From the NCBI GenBank assembly GCA_937901625.1, contig CALDIE010000184.1, positions 1 to 12,839 of the forward strand: DNA of 12,839 bases, written 5' to 3'. Made by a program: the position numbers and the translations under genes. The notes under the pieces were generated by a model, which saw nothing but the letters and a program-made list of their open reading frames with translations, had not been told where the DNA came from and made no database searches. Shown here in pieces: positions 1 through 6,648 of this stretch (positions are counted from its first letter, which is position 1; each line of letters opens with the position of its first letter). The DNA is from an uncultured Lachnospiraceae bacterium. GTDB lineage: Bacteria; Bacillota; Clostridia; Lachnospirales; Lachnospiraceae.

Positions 1-4
1 GGGG

Positions 5-44
5 GTGCGAGATTACGGAAAACGGAGTGCGAGATTACGGAAAA
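5..44. repeat. Direct repeat, two copies, 22-base period
   Basis: The 18-base word GTGCGAGATTACGGAAAA occurs exactly at 5-22 and again at 27-44, separated by four bases. A degenerate third copy lies at 73-89 (GCGAGAACACGGAAAAA). The element sits in non-coding DNA at the window edge, so the array may continue leftwards. It resembles an interspersed intergenic (REP-like) repeat, but its genome-wide copy number cannot be judged here. Confidence 0.75.
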
Positions 45-126
45 ATGGGGGATTTTGCGGCGAAATTTGGGCGCGAGAACACGGAAAAACTGCGCAAAAA
101 CGCGAGCAATTTCCGTAATCTCGCAC
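27..126. repeat. Inverted repeat, 17-base perfect arms
   Basis: The word at 27-43 (GTGCGAGATTACGGAAA) is exactly reverse-complemented at 110-126 (TTTCCGTAATCTCGCAC). The loop of about 66 bases contains a degenerate direct copy at 73-89. The arrangement could fold as a long hairpin in RNA or single-stranded DNA, or be a paired REP-type element. No transposase is nearby. Confidence 0.7.
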
Positions 127-410
127 GAAAAACGCCCCTCCGGCGGGAGGGGTGTCCTCTGGCCGCTTTTCCACGGCCCCGTACCCCGGGACGACGGCGA
201 GGCGGCGGCGTTCCAACTCCTCGCGCTGCCATCTGGCCGGGTTCTGTCATCTCCGTTATTCCGCATCCAATGGTGCGCCGGTGCCAGCGGCAGCGTCCAG
301 GCGCGCGAACGCTCACCGACGCGAGAGCAGCTGACGCGGGAGAGACTGGCGCAACGAGAAAGCCAAGTCGGCGCAATTTACGGGGGGCGGCGGTCCCCCA
401 AAAGAGGGGA

Positions 411-447
411 ATAAAAAAAGCCCCGCAGCGGGCGCTGCAGGGCTTTT
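411..447 (-). terminator. Intrinsic terminator of the large secreted-protein gene
   Basis: A near-perfect hairpin pairs 416-429 with 434-447, with one C-A mismatch and a short GC-rich loop. Read on the minus strand it is followed directly by an uninterrupted T run (413-419). It begins 14 bases after the stop codon of the gene ending at 461, so it should end that transcript. Confidence 0.85.
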
Positions 448-460
448 GGGCAAGCGTGGC

Positions 461-3007
461 CTAGTCGTTGCCAAGGCGGATGAAGAGGGGGCCTTCACCA
501 ATCGAGATACCCGTGATGGTGACCTGTCCATCGGTGACGGTGGCTGCGCCTTCGACCTTGGTCCATTCGCCGGAAACGAGGTCGCCGGTCACATAGACGT
601 CAGCGGTGTCTCCGGTGGCGATGCTGTCGCCGGTGAGGGTGAAGCCCACCGAGGAACCCGCAACCGTGATCGACGTGTTGTCAAGCTTGACCGGCTGGGC
701 CACGCCGCCGCCGCCCGCGGTGCCGTAGACGTTGAAGCCATATTCAAAGATAACGGCATCGCCGTACTTGATCTGGAACGGAACGTAGGCGTGCTCGCCT
801 GCATCGACCGCGGTGAGGAGGCCGGACGTGTAGGTGCCGCCTTCGCCGGCATCACCCCACGGGTCAAGTGCGGAGCAGGTCAAGCCGGCAGTCGTCACGC
901 CAGCGGTGATGTACGCATTGCAGTCTTGGAAGTCGGTGGAGTCGTTGTTGATCCAGAACTGGACGGTGTCGCCGGGGTTGAGGCCCCAATCCTCGGTCAG
1001 GCCGCCATTGTGGGTGACCTGCATGCTCCAGCGGTAGGACCCTTCTTTAAAGGGACCCTTCACGCCGTAGGTGGAGGACTGGTAGCCGCTATCGAGCGCA
1101 TCGCTCACCGTGATTTCGAGCGCGTTGTCCAAGGCCGTCGTCTTGAGCGGGACATCGAAGGTAGTGGACGTTTCCCCGGCGGCGATGACGACGGAACCGG
1201 CCGCAGGCAACTCGAAGTCAAAGGCCTCAGCCCAATCGGGCGTCTCGGCCGAAACGGCGAGCGTCAACGCGGTTGCCGGCGCCGGATCGCAGGTGACGGT
1301 GAAGGAGACCGTGGTGTCGGGGGAGGTGACGGCCCAGCTGTATCCCTCGGAAGGAGAGAGGCTCAAGGTGGGGACGAGTTCGCTGACGGTGATTTCGAGA
1401 GTCGCAAAGACGGTATCTTCGTTATCCTCGTCGTACACCGTAATCGTGGAGGTTCCCACGGCCTCGCCGGTCACCGTGAACGTGCCCGTCCACGGAGTGT
1501 CTTCGGGATACAAGCCGTCTTCGGCTTCGGCCACCGTGACGGCCGTGAAGTCGTCGGAGGCCTTGAAGCGCAACGTGGCGCCATCCAAGTCGTTCGCGGT
1601 GACGGTGACGGTCGCGCTTTCGCCGACGATGAGGGAGCTAGGCCCGTCCAACACGATGGGCGCGGGCGCGGCATAGACATGGAAGCCGTATTCATCCATG
1701 ACGACATCGCCGAACTTGATTTGGAAGGTGACCGACGTTTCGGAGTCAGGTTCGGCGGCGGTCAGCAATCCGGAGGTGTAGTTGCCACCCTCGCCGGCCG
1801 GATTCCAATCGGCCAGTGCGGAGCAAGAGAGAATGTCTGCATCCGTGGTCGAAGCGGTGATGTACGCATTGGCGGCGGCGGTGTCATCGGAGTCGTTGTT
1901 GATCCAGAACTGGACGGTGTCGCCGACTTCGAGGTCCCAATCATCGGTCTTGGTGCCAGCGTGGGTGACCTGCATGCTCCAGCGGTAGGACGGCCCGAGA
2001 ATCTGCGCGGAGGCGCTGGCATAATCGGTGGCGGAGACGGTGACGGTGGCGCTGTTGCCGTTTCCGGCGACCGTCGCTTCCACGTCAAACGTCGCGGAGG
2101 TTTGCCCGGCGGAGATGGTGACCGTTGCGTCGGCAGAGGTGTCCAGCGTACCGGAAACATTGACGTTGACGGTCAAATCGGTCTCGGGAGCTTCCGGGAC
2201 CGAAACGGTGTAGCTGAACGTGGTCGCATCGGGCGTGGTGATGAGCGTTTTGCCGTCATTCTCTTGAAGGGTCAAGTTCCCGCCTTCCGGAAGGTCCCCT
2301 TCGATTTTGAGGTCGTTGACGTAGAACGCGTAGTTCTCCACGTCCGCCCCGTTGTTCCAGTCCCAACCGCCGGCGTACAGCCCGATGCCCGTGAGCTTGG
2401 CGGAAGTTTCGACCGTCGTGGTGTACTCCAAATCGTCGACGTCCGATTCGGTCGAAGTGCGCTTGATGGCGATTTGGATGCCGTCCGCGAGCTGGGTGAC
2501 CGTCACTTCGGAGACCGCGTGCGGTGCCCAGTTGCTGGCGATGACATTCCCATTGACGGAATACTCGTTATCGCCGGAAAGGTTGATGACATTGGCGATT
2601 TTGTCCGAGTCATCGTGTCCGCCGTTGGCGAAGAGGTCGAGCCCGCGGTTGCCGGCGCAGTAGGCGCAGGTGAACTTGAAGGTGAGGACATCGCCGGTGT
2701 TCAGCGCATCAAAGCCGCGGTAGCCGTTGCAGTAGCCGTAGTGGGCGTCGTCGCCGTCACGGGCGAACCGGAAGGAAACGCCATTTTCAGAATTGATGTT
2801 GCCGCAGACGCCCGCGGTGGAGTCCGCGAGCGTTGGCGCGGCATTCCAAAACTCCCAAGCCTTGAAGCCGGTGCCGAGGTTGGCGCCGCTGACGAACGTG
2901 TTGGCGGTGTAGTTGGCGGCGCTGTCCTCGGCGATGACGCCGCGGGCAGCGAATGCGGACGCGCAACAAAGCGTGGCCAGCAACATGAGTGTGACGAATT
3001 TTTTCAT
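461..3007 (-). CDS. Secreted multidomain protein with duplicated domain
   Basis: This encodes an 848-residue exported protein of unknown function. Residues 1-20 are a classic signal peptide (MKKFVTLMLLATLCCASAFA) with an AFA cleavage site. The start at 3007 is chosen over an upstream in-frame ATG at 3055 because the signal peptide begins there; AGGAG lies 12 bases upstream, rather far. A beta-rich N-terminal part (about 21-245) has several cysteines. Then come a Calx-beta-like domain (about 250-335, ISAGQTSATFDVEAT), repeat A (340-446), an Ig-like domain (about 450-545), a second Calx-beta-like domain (about 547-655), repeat B (657-762) and a tail ending GPLFIRLGND. Repeats A and B share SYRWSMQVTH, DTVQFWINNDS and YTSGLLTA. 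There is no LPXTG motif or C-terminal membrane helix, so it is probably released or held at the surface by an unknown tail signal. Its own terminator suggests a monocistronic gene. The domain names are read by eye. Confidence 0.85.
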   Translation of the reverse strand: MKKFVTLMLLATLCCASAFAARGVIAEDSAANYTANTFVSGANLGTGFKAWEFWNAAPTLADSTAGVCGNINSENGVSFRFARDGDDAHYGYCNGYRGFDALNTGDVLTFKFTCAYCAGNRGLDLFANGGHDDSDKIANVINLSGDNEYSVNGNVIASNWAPHAVSEVTVTQLADGIQIAIKRTSTESDVDDLEYTTTVETSAKLTGIGLYAGGWDWNNGADVENYAFYVNDLKIEGDLPEGGNLTLQENDGKTLITTPDATTFSYTVSVPEAPETDLTVNVNVSGTLDTSADATVTISAGQTSATFDVEATVAGNGNSATVTVSATDYASASAQILGPSYRWSMQVTHAGTKTDDWDLEVGDTVQFWINNDSDDTAAANAYITASTTDADILSCSALADWNPAGEGGNYTSGLLTAAEPDSETSVTFQIKFGDVVMDEYGFHVYAAPAPIVLDGPSSLIVGESATVTVTANDLDGATLRFKASDDFTAVTVAEAEDGLYPEDTPWTGTFTVTGEAVGTSTITVYDEDNEDTVFATLEITVSELVPTLSLSPSEGYSWAVTSPDTTVSFTVTCDPAPATALTLAVSAETPDWAEAFDFELPAAGSVVIAAGETSTTFDVPLKTTALDNALEITVSDALDSGYQSSTYGVKGPFKEGSYRWSMQVTHNGGLTEDWGLNPGDTVQFWINNDSTDFQDCNAYITAGVTTAGLTCSALDPWGDAGEGGTYTSGLLTAVDAGEHAYVPFQIKYGDAVIFEYGFNVYGTAGGGGVAQPVKLDNTSITVAGSSVGFTLTGDSIATGDTADVYVTGDLVSGEWTKVEGAATVTDGQVTITGISIGEGPLFIRLGND
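722..1040 (-). repeat. Repeat B of the duplicated ~107-residue domain
   Basis: This DNA encodes residues 657-762 of the secreted protein. It matches the copy at 1670-1990 at a fixed offset of 951 bases. Perfectly identical stretches include 37 bases (938-974 versus 1889-1925) and 31 bases (1010-1040 versus 1961-1991). Identity this strong at the DNA level points to recent duplication or gene conversion. Confidence 0.85.
1670..1991 (-). repeat. Repeat A of the duplicated ~107-residue domain
   Basis: This encodes residues 340-446 of the secreted protein, the first copy of the SYRWSMQVTH...FxVYA domain. Both copies keep an acidic-aromatic core (DTVQFWINNDS), a CSAL motif and an AGEGG-x-YTSGLLTA motif, and both follow a Calx-beta-like domain. 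The duplicated unit may therefore have been the Calx-beta plus repeat pair. Confidence 0.85.
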
Positions 3008-3107
3008 GGGTGGTGGATTCTCCTGATTGTTAGCGCGCCCGAACGATAGACGCATTCACTGGAGATATTGACTCTTCGCGCGGAGGCGTGCAAGCGTAAA
3101 CCTTTTT

Positions 3108-3125
3108 CGCTCCCCCGCCGGAGCG
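3108..3125. other. Short GC-rich hairpin in untranslated leader
   Basis: CGCTCC at 3108-3113 pairs with GGAGCG at 3120-3125 around a six-base loop, about 100 bases upstream of the secreted-protein start. Read on the minus strand it is followed by A residues rather than T residues, so it is not a terminator of that strand. No sigma-70 promoter clear enough to annotate was found between 3008 and 3250. Confidence 0.3.
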
Positions 3126-3180
3126 GGCGCATCTGGCGGGTTGTGGTCCTTCCGCCTTTCCGCCTCGCCGTTTGCTCCCC

Positions 3181-3212
3181 GGCGAGCCGCTTCGGGACTC
3201 CTTCGGCTCGCC
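3181..3212. repeat. Inverted repeat with perfect 9-base arms
   Basis: GGCGAGCCG at 3181-3189 is exactly reverse-complemented at 3204-3212, with a 14-base loop. It overlaps the start of a 16-base tandem repeat and lies between the pseudopilin terminator and the secreted-protein gene. Function unknown; it may be an intergenic structural repeat. Confidence 0.6.
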
Positions 3213-3246
3213 CCACCATGCGCTCGCCCCACCATGCGCTCGCCGG
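3205..3246. repeat. 16-base tandem repeat, about 2.5 copies
   Basis: The unit CGCTCGCCCCACCATG appears at 3205-3220 (one base different) and 3221-3236, followed by a partial third copy (CGCTCGCC) from 3237. It is non-coding and directly abuts the pseudopilin terminator. Slippage or assembly uncertainty could alter the copy number. Confidence 0.65.
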
Positions 3247-3250
3247 GCGG

Positions 3251-3283
3251 GAAAAAAAAGACCGCGGCGGAAGCCGCGGCCTT
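3251..3283 (-). terminator. Intrinsic terminator of the pseudopilin gene
   Basis: The arms 3258-3268 and 3273-3283 pair around a four-base loop, with one A-C mismatch in an otherwise perfect GC-rich stem. On the minus strand the hairpin runs into an eight-base T tract (3252-3259). It starts about 25 bases after the pseudopilin stop codon and should end that transcript before the secreted-protein gene. Confidence 0.85.
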
Positions 3284-3308
3284 GAATCCAACAACGTTTG
3301 GGTTGTTC

Positions 3309-3962
3309 CTATTCGACAACCGTCACGCCTTCCACGTTGTCGGTCGCGGGGTTGAAGTTGTATTCCGTCAACTGCTTCGCCCCCTTCAACGTGATGGCCG
3401 CGCCGCCCTTCTGGACGACCACGCCGCCCGCTTTGCCGAACGGTACGCCGTTGGAGCCGTCTTCGTCCTTGAGGGAAATCGACTCGCGCTGGGTGCTGCC
3501 GCCGGTGGGGATGGAGGAGAGATCGAAGTTCTTCGTGAAGATGAACGGGCATCCGTCGCGGATGGAGTCGGTGATGTTCAACACCAGCTTCCACGCGACG
3601 TTGGCCGCTTGCATGTCGTCAATCTTCGTGGCGGCCGTCAACCCTTTCGCCGCGAAGAACCCCGGCGGAACGTTCATGATTTCGTCTTCCACCAGCGTCT
3701 TGAAGTACGCAGCAGATGACGAAACCGCATCGTCGCCCGAGGAGGAAGGCCAAGCGCTGCTGCCAGAGCTGACCGAAAGATTGTCGAGGACTTCGCCGAA
3801 AACGCCTTGATAAATCGCGCGACCGTTGGAGGTCGTTTGCGTCAAAGCGGCGTTGGTCAGCGCCTTCGTCACGGCCGGAATCAGCATGCTCGCGAGCATA
3901 CCCAAGATGGCGATGACGACCAAAAGTTCAATGAGGGTAAAACCAGTGTTGTTGCGTTTCAT
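3309..3962 (-). CDS. Type II pseudopilin-like protein (prepilin N-terminal motif)
   Basis: This encodes a 217-residue protein starting MKRNNTGFTLIELLVVIAIL. It is a class III signal: Gly7 is followed by Phe8, and Glu12 lies at mature position +5, as prepilin peptidase (PilD/GspO type) requires. A single hydrophobic helix (about 8-30) would anchor it in the inner membrane or pack the filament core. The rest is a soluble Ser/Thr/Gly-rich domain without a recognised signature. The length suits GspG/GspH-type pseudopilins and the many prepilin-like proteins of the PVC phyla. AGGAG lies eight bases before the ATG. A TTGACG hexamer at 4015-4020 (minus strand) could be a -35 element, but no good -10 follows. 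The gene stands alone between a divergent leuA and its own terminator; no secretin or ATPase is nearby. Whether it joins a secretion machine or a pilus is open. Confidence 0.85.
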   Translation of the reverse strand: MKRNNTGFTLIELLVVIAILGMLASMLIPAVTKALTNAALTQTTSNGRAIYQGVFGEVLDNLSVSSGSSAWPSSSGDDAVSSSAAYFKTLVEDEIMNVPPGFFAAKGLTAATKIDDMQAANVAWKLVLNITDSIRDGCPFIFTKNFDLSSIPTGGSTQRESISLKDEDGSNGVPFGKAGGVVVQKGGAAITLKGAKQLTEYNFNPATDNVEGVTVVE

Positions 3963-4106
3963 GGCGGAATCTCCTGTTGGATACGATTCCTAGCTTCCTT
4001 TTTTCGTGCCTCTCCGTCAATCGCAAATTTACCGCCCCCCGCGCCGCGATTGGAATTGACTTGCCGGAGGAGGGCGGGGCAAGGTGGAAGAAGCTTTTCC
4101 CGCGCT

Positions 4107-4352
4107 ATGAGCGATTCTTCCAGCAGCCCCCCCGTTCCCGCCATCCCCGACGCCGGCGTCGTGCAGATTTTCGACACGACCCTGCGCGACGGCGAACAGG
4201 CCCCCGGCTTCTCCATGAACCGCGCCGAAAAGCGCCGCATGGCCCGCCAGCTCGAAGCCCTCGGCGTGGACGCGCTCGAAGCCGGCTTCCCTGCCGCCTC
4301 CCCGGAGGACTTCGCCTCCGTACGCGAAATTGCCTCCGCATCCGGCCCCCTG
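4107..4352 (+). CDS. leuA: 2-isopropylmalate synthase, N-terminal fragment
   Basis: This is the start of LeuA, which condenses acetyl-CoA with 2-oxoisovalerate in the first committed step of leucine synthesis (cytosolic). About 82 codons remain of a gene normally exceeding 500. The TIM-barrel opening is clear: FDTTLRDGEQAPGFSM holds the catalytic Arg and metal-binding Asp, and EAGFPAASPEDFASVREIA is the next conserved block. Homocitrate or citramalate synthases share the first motif, but the second favours LeuA. Reading continues to about GPL, then meets TGA (4353-4355) contributed by the foreign sequence to the right. The break is the genome joint rather than a natural end. No close Shine-Dalgarno precedes the ATG, so the exact start is less sure than the identity. 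It is divergent from the pseudopilin gene, with 144 bases between them. Confidence 0.85.
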
Positions 4353-4354
4353 TG
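4334..4354. other. Chimeric junction between two genomes
   Basis: Here leuA (+ strand, GC-rich side) and the asnB-like gene (- strand, lower-GC side) are interrupted together. Positions 4340-4352 read plausibly in both genes: ASGPL of LeuA forward and HRGPD of AsnB in reverse. The agreement may extend to about 4334 (AE of HRGPDAE). GC content, gene family range and ribosome-binding-site strength all change across this point. Microhomology of about 13-20 bases is what a short-overlap assembly error leaves, though microhomology-mediated recombination would look alike. Confidence 0.8.
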
Positions 4355-4432
4355 AATCAGTCGATCTGTCATCACTCGGATCCGTTCCATCGGATTCTGT
4401 GTTTTTTTGATAAATCCGGCTATACCACACAT
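4334..4432 (-). CDS. asnB: AsnB-like glutamine amidotransferase, N-terminal fragment
   Basis: Only about 33 residues remain: MCGIAGF followed by the HRGPDAE block. These are the hallmark class II glutamine amidotransferase motifs of asparagine synthetase (glutamine-hydrolysing). Cys2 becomes the N-terminal nucleophile that releases ammonia from glutamine; the synthetase domain is lost beyond the joint. The open frame continues to 3959, but that part is antisense of leuA and upstream DNA from the other genome. The start codon lies 19 bases after the preceding glycosyltransferase stop, with a weak AGGCGGG about nine bases upstream, so the gene belongs to the polysaccharide operon. AsnB-type enzymes in such loci (for example WbpS of Pseudomonas aeruginosa O6) are linked to amidation of uronic acids. 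That role is an inference here; a housekeeping asparagine synthetase is the alternative. Confidence 0.8.
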
Positions 4433-4451
4433 ACTTCAATCCCGCCTGTCA

Positions 4452-5558
4452 TTATTTCCCGGCAATACATTCATCCGAGGAGGAAAGCCACTCTCCGGCA
4501 ATAGCCGCCGGTGCCACTCTCTCTGCCAGTCGTCTCGCGTTCTTTCCGATCCTGTCGGCTTCTTCCGGGTAGGAAAGCATCTTGTCGATGGCGATCCCCA
4601 TCAGCTCATCATCTCCCACATCGGTAAGTAAACCGTTCTCCCCATCTTCGATCAGGGTACGGGGGCCTCCGCAGGGACAATCCGTCGCGATGCAGGGAAG
4701 TCCCATCACCATCGCCTCCATCAGGGCGTTGGGCATACCCTCGTATTTTGAGGAAAGGACAAAAAGTGCCGCATCCGCAATGCAGTTTTCAAGGTCGTCA
4801 TGATTTCCCATAAAAAGCACCCTGTCGCCTAACTTATGCGCCTTTACGTGCTCCTTTACCTGAAAGACCGTATTATCTTCACTGCGGTCTCCGTATAACT
4901 CCAGGTTGTACTCGGGAAACTTTTCCATTACCCGCTCAAACCCTCTGATGAGTGTCATATGATCCTTAGCGTCGTGAAATCTTCCGACTGCCACGATCGC
5001 TTTTCTTCTTTCCTTTGGTGAAAGTGTTTTTTCATACTTCTTATCCACCGGATTTAAGATGATCTTTGAATTGGCGCGTATCTCTTCCGGAAAATAATCC
5101 CTTGCGTCCGTCGTCTGGAACACGCCGCCGGCCGCCTTTTTATACAATACGGAACTGAGTATCTTTTGCTTTTGGGACGCATAATCCACGGATGGGTCGC
5201 TTCGAACGGAATAGATAACAGGTACCCCCGTCCCTCTTGACGCCAGGATTGCCCGGTAATTGGCATTTCTGCAAAAAGAAAAAACCACCTCCGGTTTTTC
5301 TTTTATAAAGAGTCCGCGCAAACGTTTTTCGCGAATGGAACGCTTCTTTGCTCCGGATAATGACTCTTCCTCCTCTTTAAGTCCCACATGAAAGCGGTGC
5401 ACCTTTTCCGATACGGAATATTCATCTTTTGCTTTCCACTCCGTCGCCAACAACACTTCTATTCCCTGTGCCGACATTTCGTCCGCCAAAACAGAGACCA
5501 CCCTCTCGGCGCCCCCTTTTCCCAGACTGTTAATATGGAACAGAACCTTCTTTATCAT
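4452..5558 (-). CDS. GT4 family glycosyltransferase (GT-B fold)
   Basis: This 368-residue protein has a GT-B fold in two halves. The N-terminal half opens with HINSLGKGGAERV, the usual glycine-rich acceptor-side loop. The C-terminal half has VGRFHDAKDH (Arg193 and Lys198, donor phosphate contacts) and YEGMPNALMEA with the family Glu pair at 273 and 281. The block TDCPCGGPRTLIEDGENGLL resembles PglH-like and related GT4 enzymes that add GalNAc or hexose to a lipid-linked oligosaccharide. It should act at the cytoplasmic face of the membrane with a nucleotide-sugar donor; the actual sugar cannot be told. The start is supported by GGAGG seven bases upstream. It lies 18 bases after the preceding GT4 gene and 19 before the asnB-like gene. 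All key residues are present. Confidence 0.88.
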   Translation of the reverse strand: MIKKVLFHINSLGKGGAERVVSVLADEMSAQGIEVLLATEWKAKDEYSVSEKVHRFHVGLKEEEESLSGAKKRSIREKRLRGLFIKEKPEVVFSFCRNANYRAILASRGTGVPVIYSVRSDPSVDYASQKQKILSSVLYKKAAGGVFQTTDARDYFPEEIRANSKIILNPVDKKYEKTLSPKERRKAIVAVGRFHDAKDHMTLIRGFERVMEKFPEYNLELYGDRSEDNTVFQVKEHVKAHKLGDRVLFMGNHDDLENCIADAALFVLSSKYEGMPNALMEAMVMGLPCIATDCPCGGPRTLIEDGENGLLTDVGDDELMGIAIDKMLSYPEEADRIGKNARRLAERVAPAAIAGEWLSSSDECIAGK

Positions 5559-5576
5559 CCGTTTCCTCCGCGTCTT

Positions 5577-6638
5577 TTAAAGTGACTCATACCATTTCGC
5601 AAGTTCACTTACATCATATCCGGCTTTTCCGATCTCTTCCGTCCGGTCTTTCCGGACAGTACCGCTTGCCATTTCGATTGCCGTCTCTGCCCATATTTCC
5701 GGATCATCTTCCAACGAAAGCTGCTTTACCAGATCCGTAACGATCACTTCTTTCGTGATAGCGGAAGAGATCAGGCACGGCAGACCTGCCGCCTGCGCTT
5801 CAATGATCGATAACGGAAGTCCTTCGTATATGGAAGGGAACAAAAAAGCATCCGTCATCTGCAACAGTTCCGGTACATCTTTACGGATTCCCGTAAGGAT
5901 TACCTTATCCTCAATCCCAAGTCTCTTTGCTTCGGCTTCGATCGTCTCTCTTAGATCTCCTTCGCCGATCAGCAGCAAAACCGCATCTTCACGTTTCTTT
6001 TCTATTTCAGCAAAAAAACGTACCAGAAACAGGTGGTTCTTAACGGGTATGTAAAGCCCCACATGAGAAAAGACCAGCTTATCTGTAAGTCCCCATTCTT
6101 TCCTTACACGGTTTCGAACCTCTTCATTAAATGTGTATTTTTCCACTTCAATGGCGTTCTTTACAACTTTAAAATCCCTGTTTTTGTACATCCATCTGCC
6201 GGCATTTTCCGAACAGGCAAACCGGTCGGTAACCGCCCATCCCATACAGTGTCTGAAGAAATAATGCAATGCCTTAAGGCTTGAATCCGACGAATGGGAT
6301 TGATAGATCCTGCGCTTTGCGCCGCCCATCTTTGCCGCGATCATATCCGTCACCGGGAAAGCATTGTCCGAATGACGCACCACCACAGAGTACTTTCCCT
6401 GTTTTACCACTTTCCTGATGTAGAGAAAATTGGCAACAGGATGTCTCGACTTACGGGGCGCTAAATATACCTTTCCTCCGAGACTCTCAATCTCCGGAGT
6501 ATGGTCGCCTTCTCTGATACTGTGAACGATCACATCGAACTGCACCTTATCCCGGTCAATGTGACGGTATATATTCATGATAAAGTTTTCCAGACCGCCG
6601 GGATACATTCCTCCGACAATATGTAAGATTCTTTTCAT
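5577..6638 (-). CDS. GT4 family glycosyltransferase with atypical donor site
   Basis: This 353-residue GT4 enzyme starts at MKRILHIVGGMYPGGLENFI, the proper beginning of the fold. An open frame reaching to 6863 overlaps the upstream gene and is rejected. AGGG lies eight bases before the chosen ATG. The Glu pair of the active site is intact (YEGLPLSIIEA, Glu272 and Glu280), and Lys200 is present in the block VGLYIPVKNH. However, position 195 is Leu (codon CTT at 6054-6056) where family members normally have Arg in GRFxxxKNH. Loss of that donor-phosphate contact could lower or change activity; a one-base change from CGT would explain it. The C-terminal half closely resembles the next gene upstream (EGLPxxIxExQAA, AxTKxVxVT), so the two are tandem paralogues. 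The role is addition of one sugar to the lipid-linked repeat unit; donor and acceptor are unknown. Confidence 0.87.
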   Translation of the reverse strand: MKRILHIVGGMYPGGLENFIMNIYRHIDRDKVQFDVIVHSIREGDHTPEIESLGGKVYLAPRKSRHPVANFLYIRKVVKQGKYSVVVRHSDNAFPVTDMIAAKMGGAKRRIYQSHSSDSSLKALHYFFRHCMGWAVTDRFACSENAGRWMYKNRDFKVVKNAIEVEKYTFNEEVRNRVRKEWGLTDKLVFSHVGLYIPVKNHLFLVRFFAEIEKKREDAVLLLIGEGDLRETIEAEAKRLGIEDKVILTGIRKDVPELLQMTDAFLFPSIYEGLPLSIIEAQAAGLPCLISSAITKEVIVTDLVKQLSLEDDPEIWAETAIEMASGTVRKDRTEEIGKAGYDVSELAKWYESL

Positions 6639-6648
6639 TCCCCCGACC

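Larger units (their letters stand above)
1..410. other. Gene-free GC-rich region with repeats
   Basis: No credible gene is seen here. The open frames that cross it on both strands are arginine- and proline-rich, lack a family signature and have no convincing ribosome binding site. The left 126 bases hold a repeated element, annotated separately. Positions 135-152 form a small hairpin with 7-base arms; read on the minus strand it is followed by a short T run (127-131) and could be a weak backup terminator. The rest, about 153-410, shows nothing recognisable. Confidence 0.6.

Noticed and set aside
5..126. CRISPR array
   Set aside because: The repeat unit is only 17-18 bases, the spacers are irregular (4 bases and about 30 bases), one copy is inverted and no cas gene is nearby.
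27..464. Plus- and minus-strand open frames in the left-edge region
   Set aside because: They overlap the repeat element and the terminator, are Arg/Pro-rich and have no family signature.
446..3049. Long plus-strand open frame of 867 codons opposite the secreted-protein gene
   Set aside because: It is the antisense shadow of a GC-rich gene: Gly/Val/Arg/Asp-rich, with no domain, no signal peptide and no ribosome binding site. The minus strand has a signal peptide, recognisable domains and a terminator.
3807..4106. Upstream extension of the leuA frame
   Set aside because: It runs antisense through the pseudopilin N-terminus and shows no similarity to LeuA, which begins shortly before FDTTLRDGEQ.
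3959..4333. Continuation of the asnB-like frame leftwards
   Set aside because: After HRGPDAE the frame reads the antisense of leuA and its upstream region and no longer resembles AsnB. It is an effect of the joint.
4334..4354. Natural phase-variable or recombination site joining leuA and a capsule locus
   Set aside because: No recombinase, inverted repeats or att-like sites flank the joint, and the composition change fits two different organisms better.
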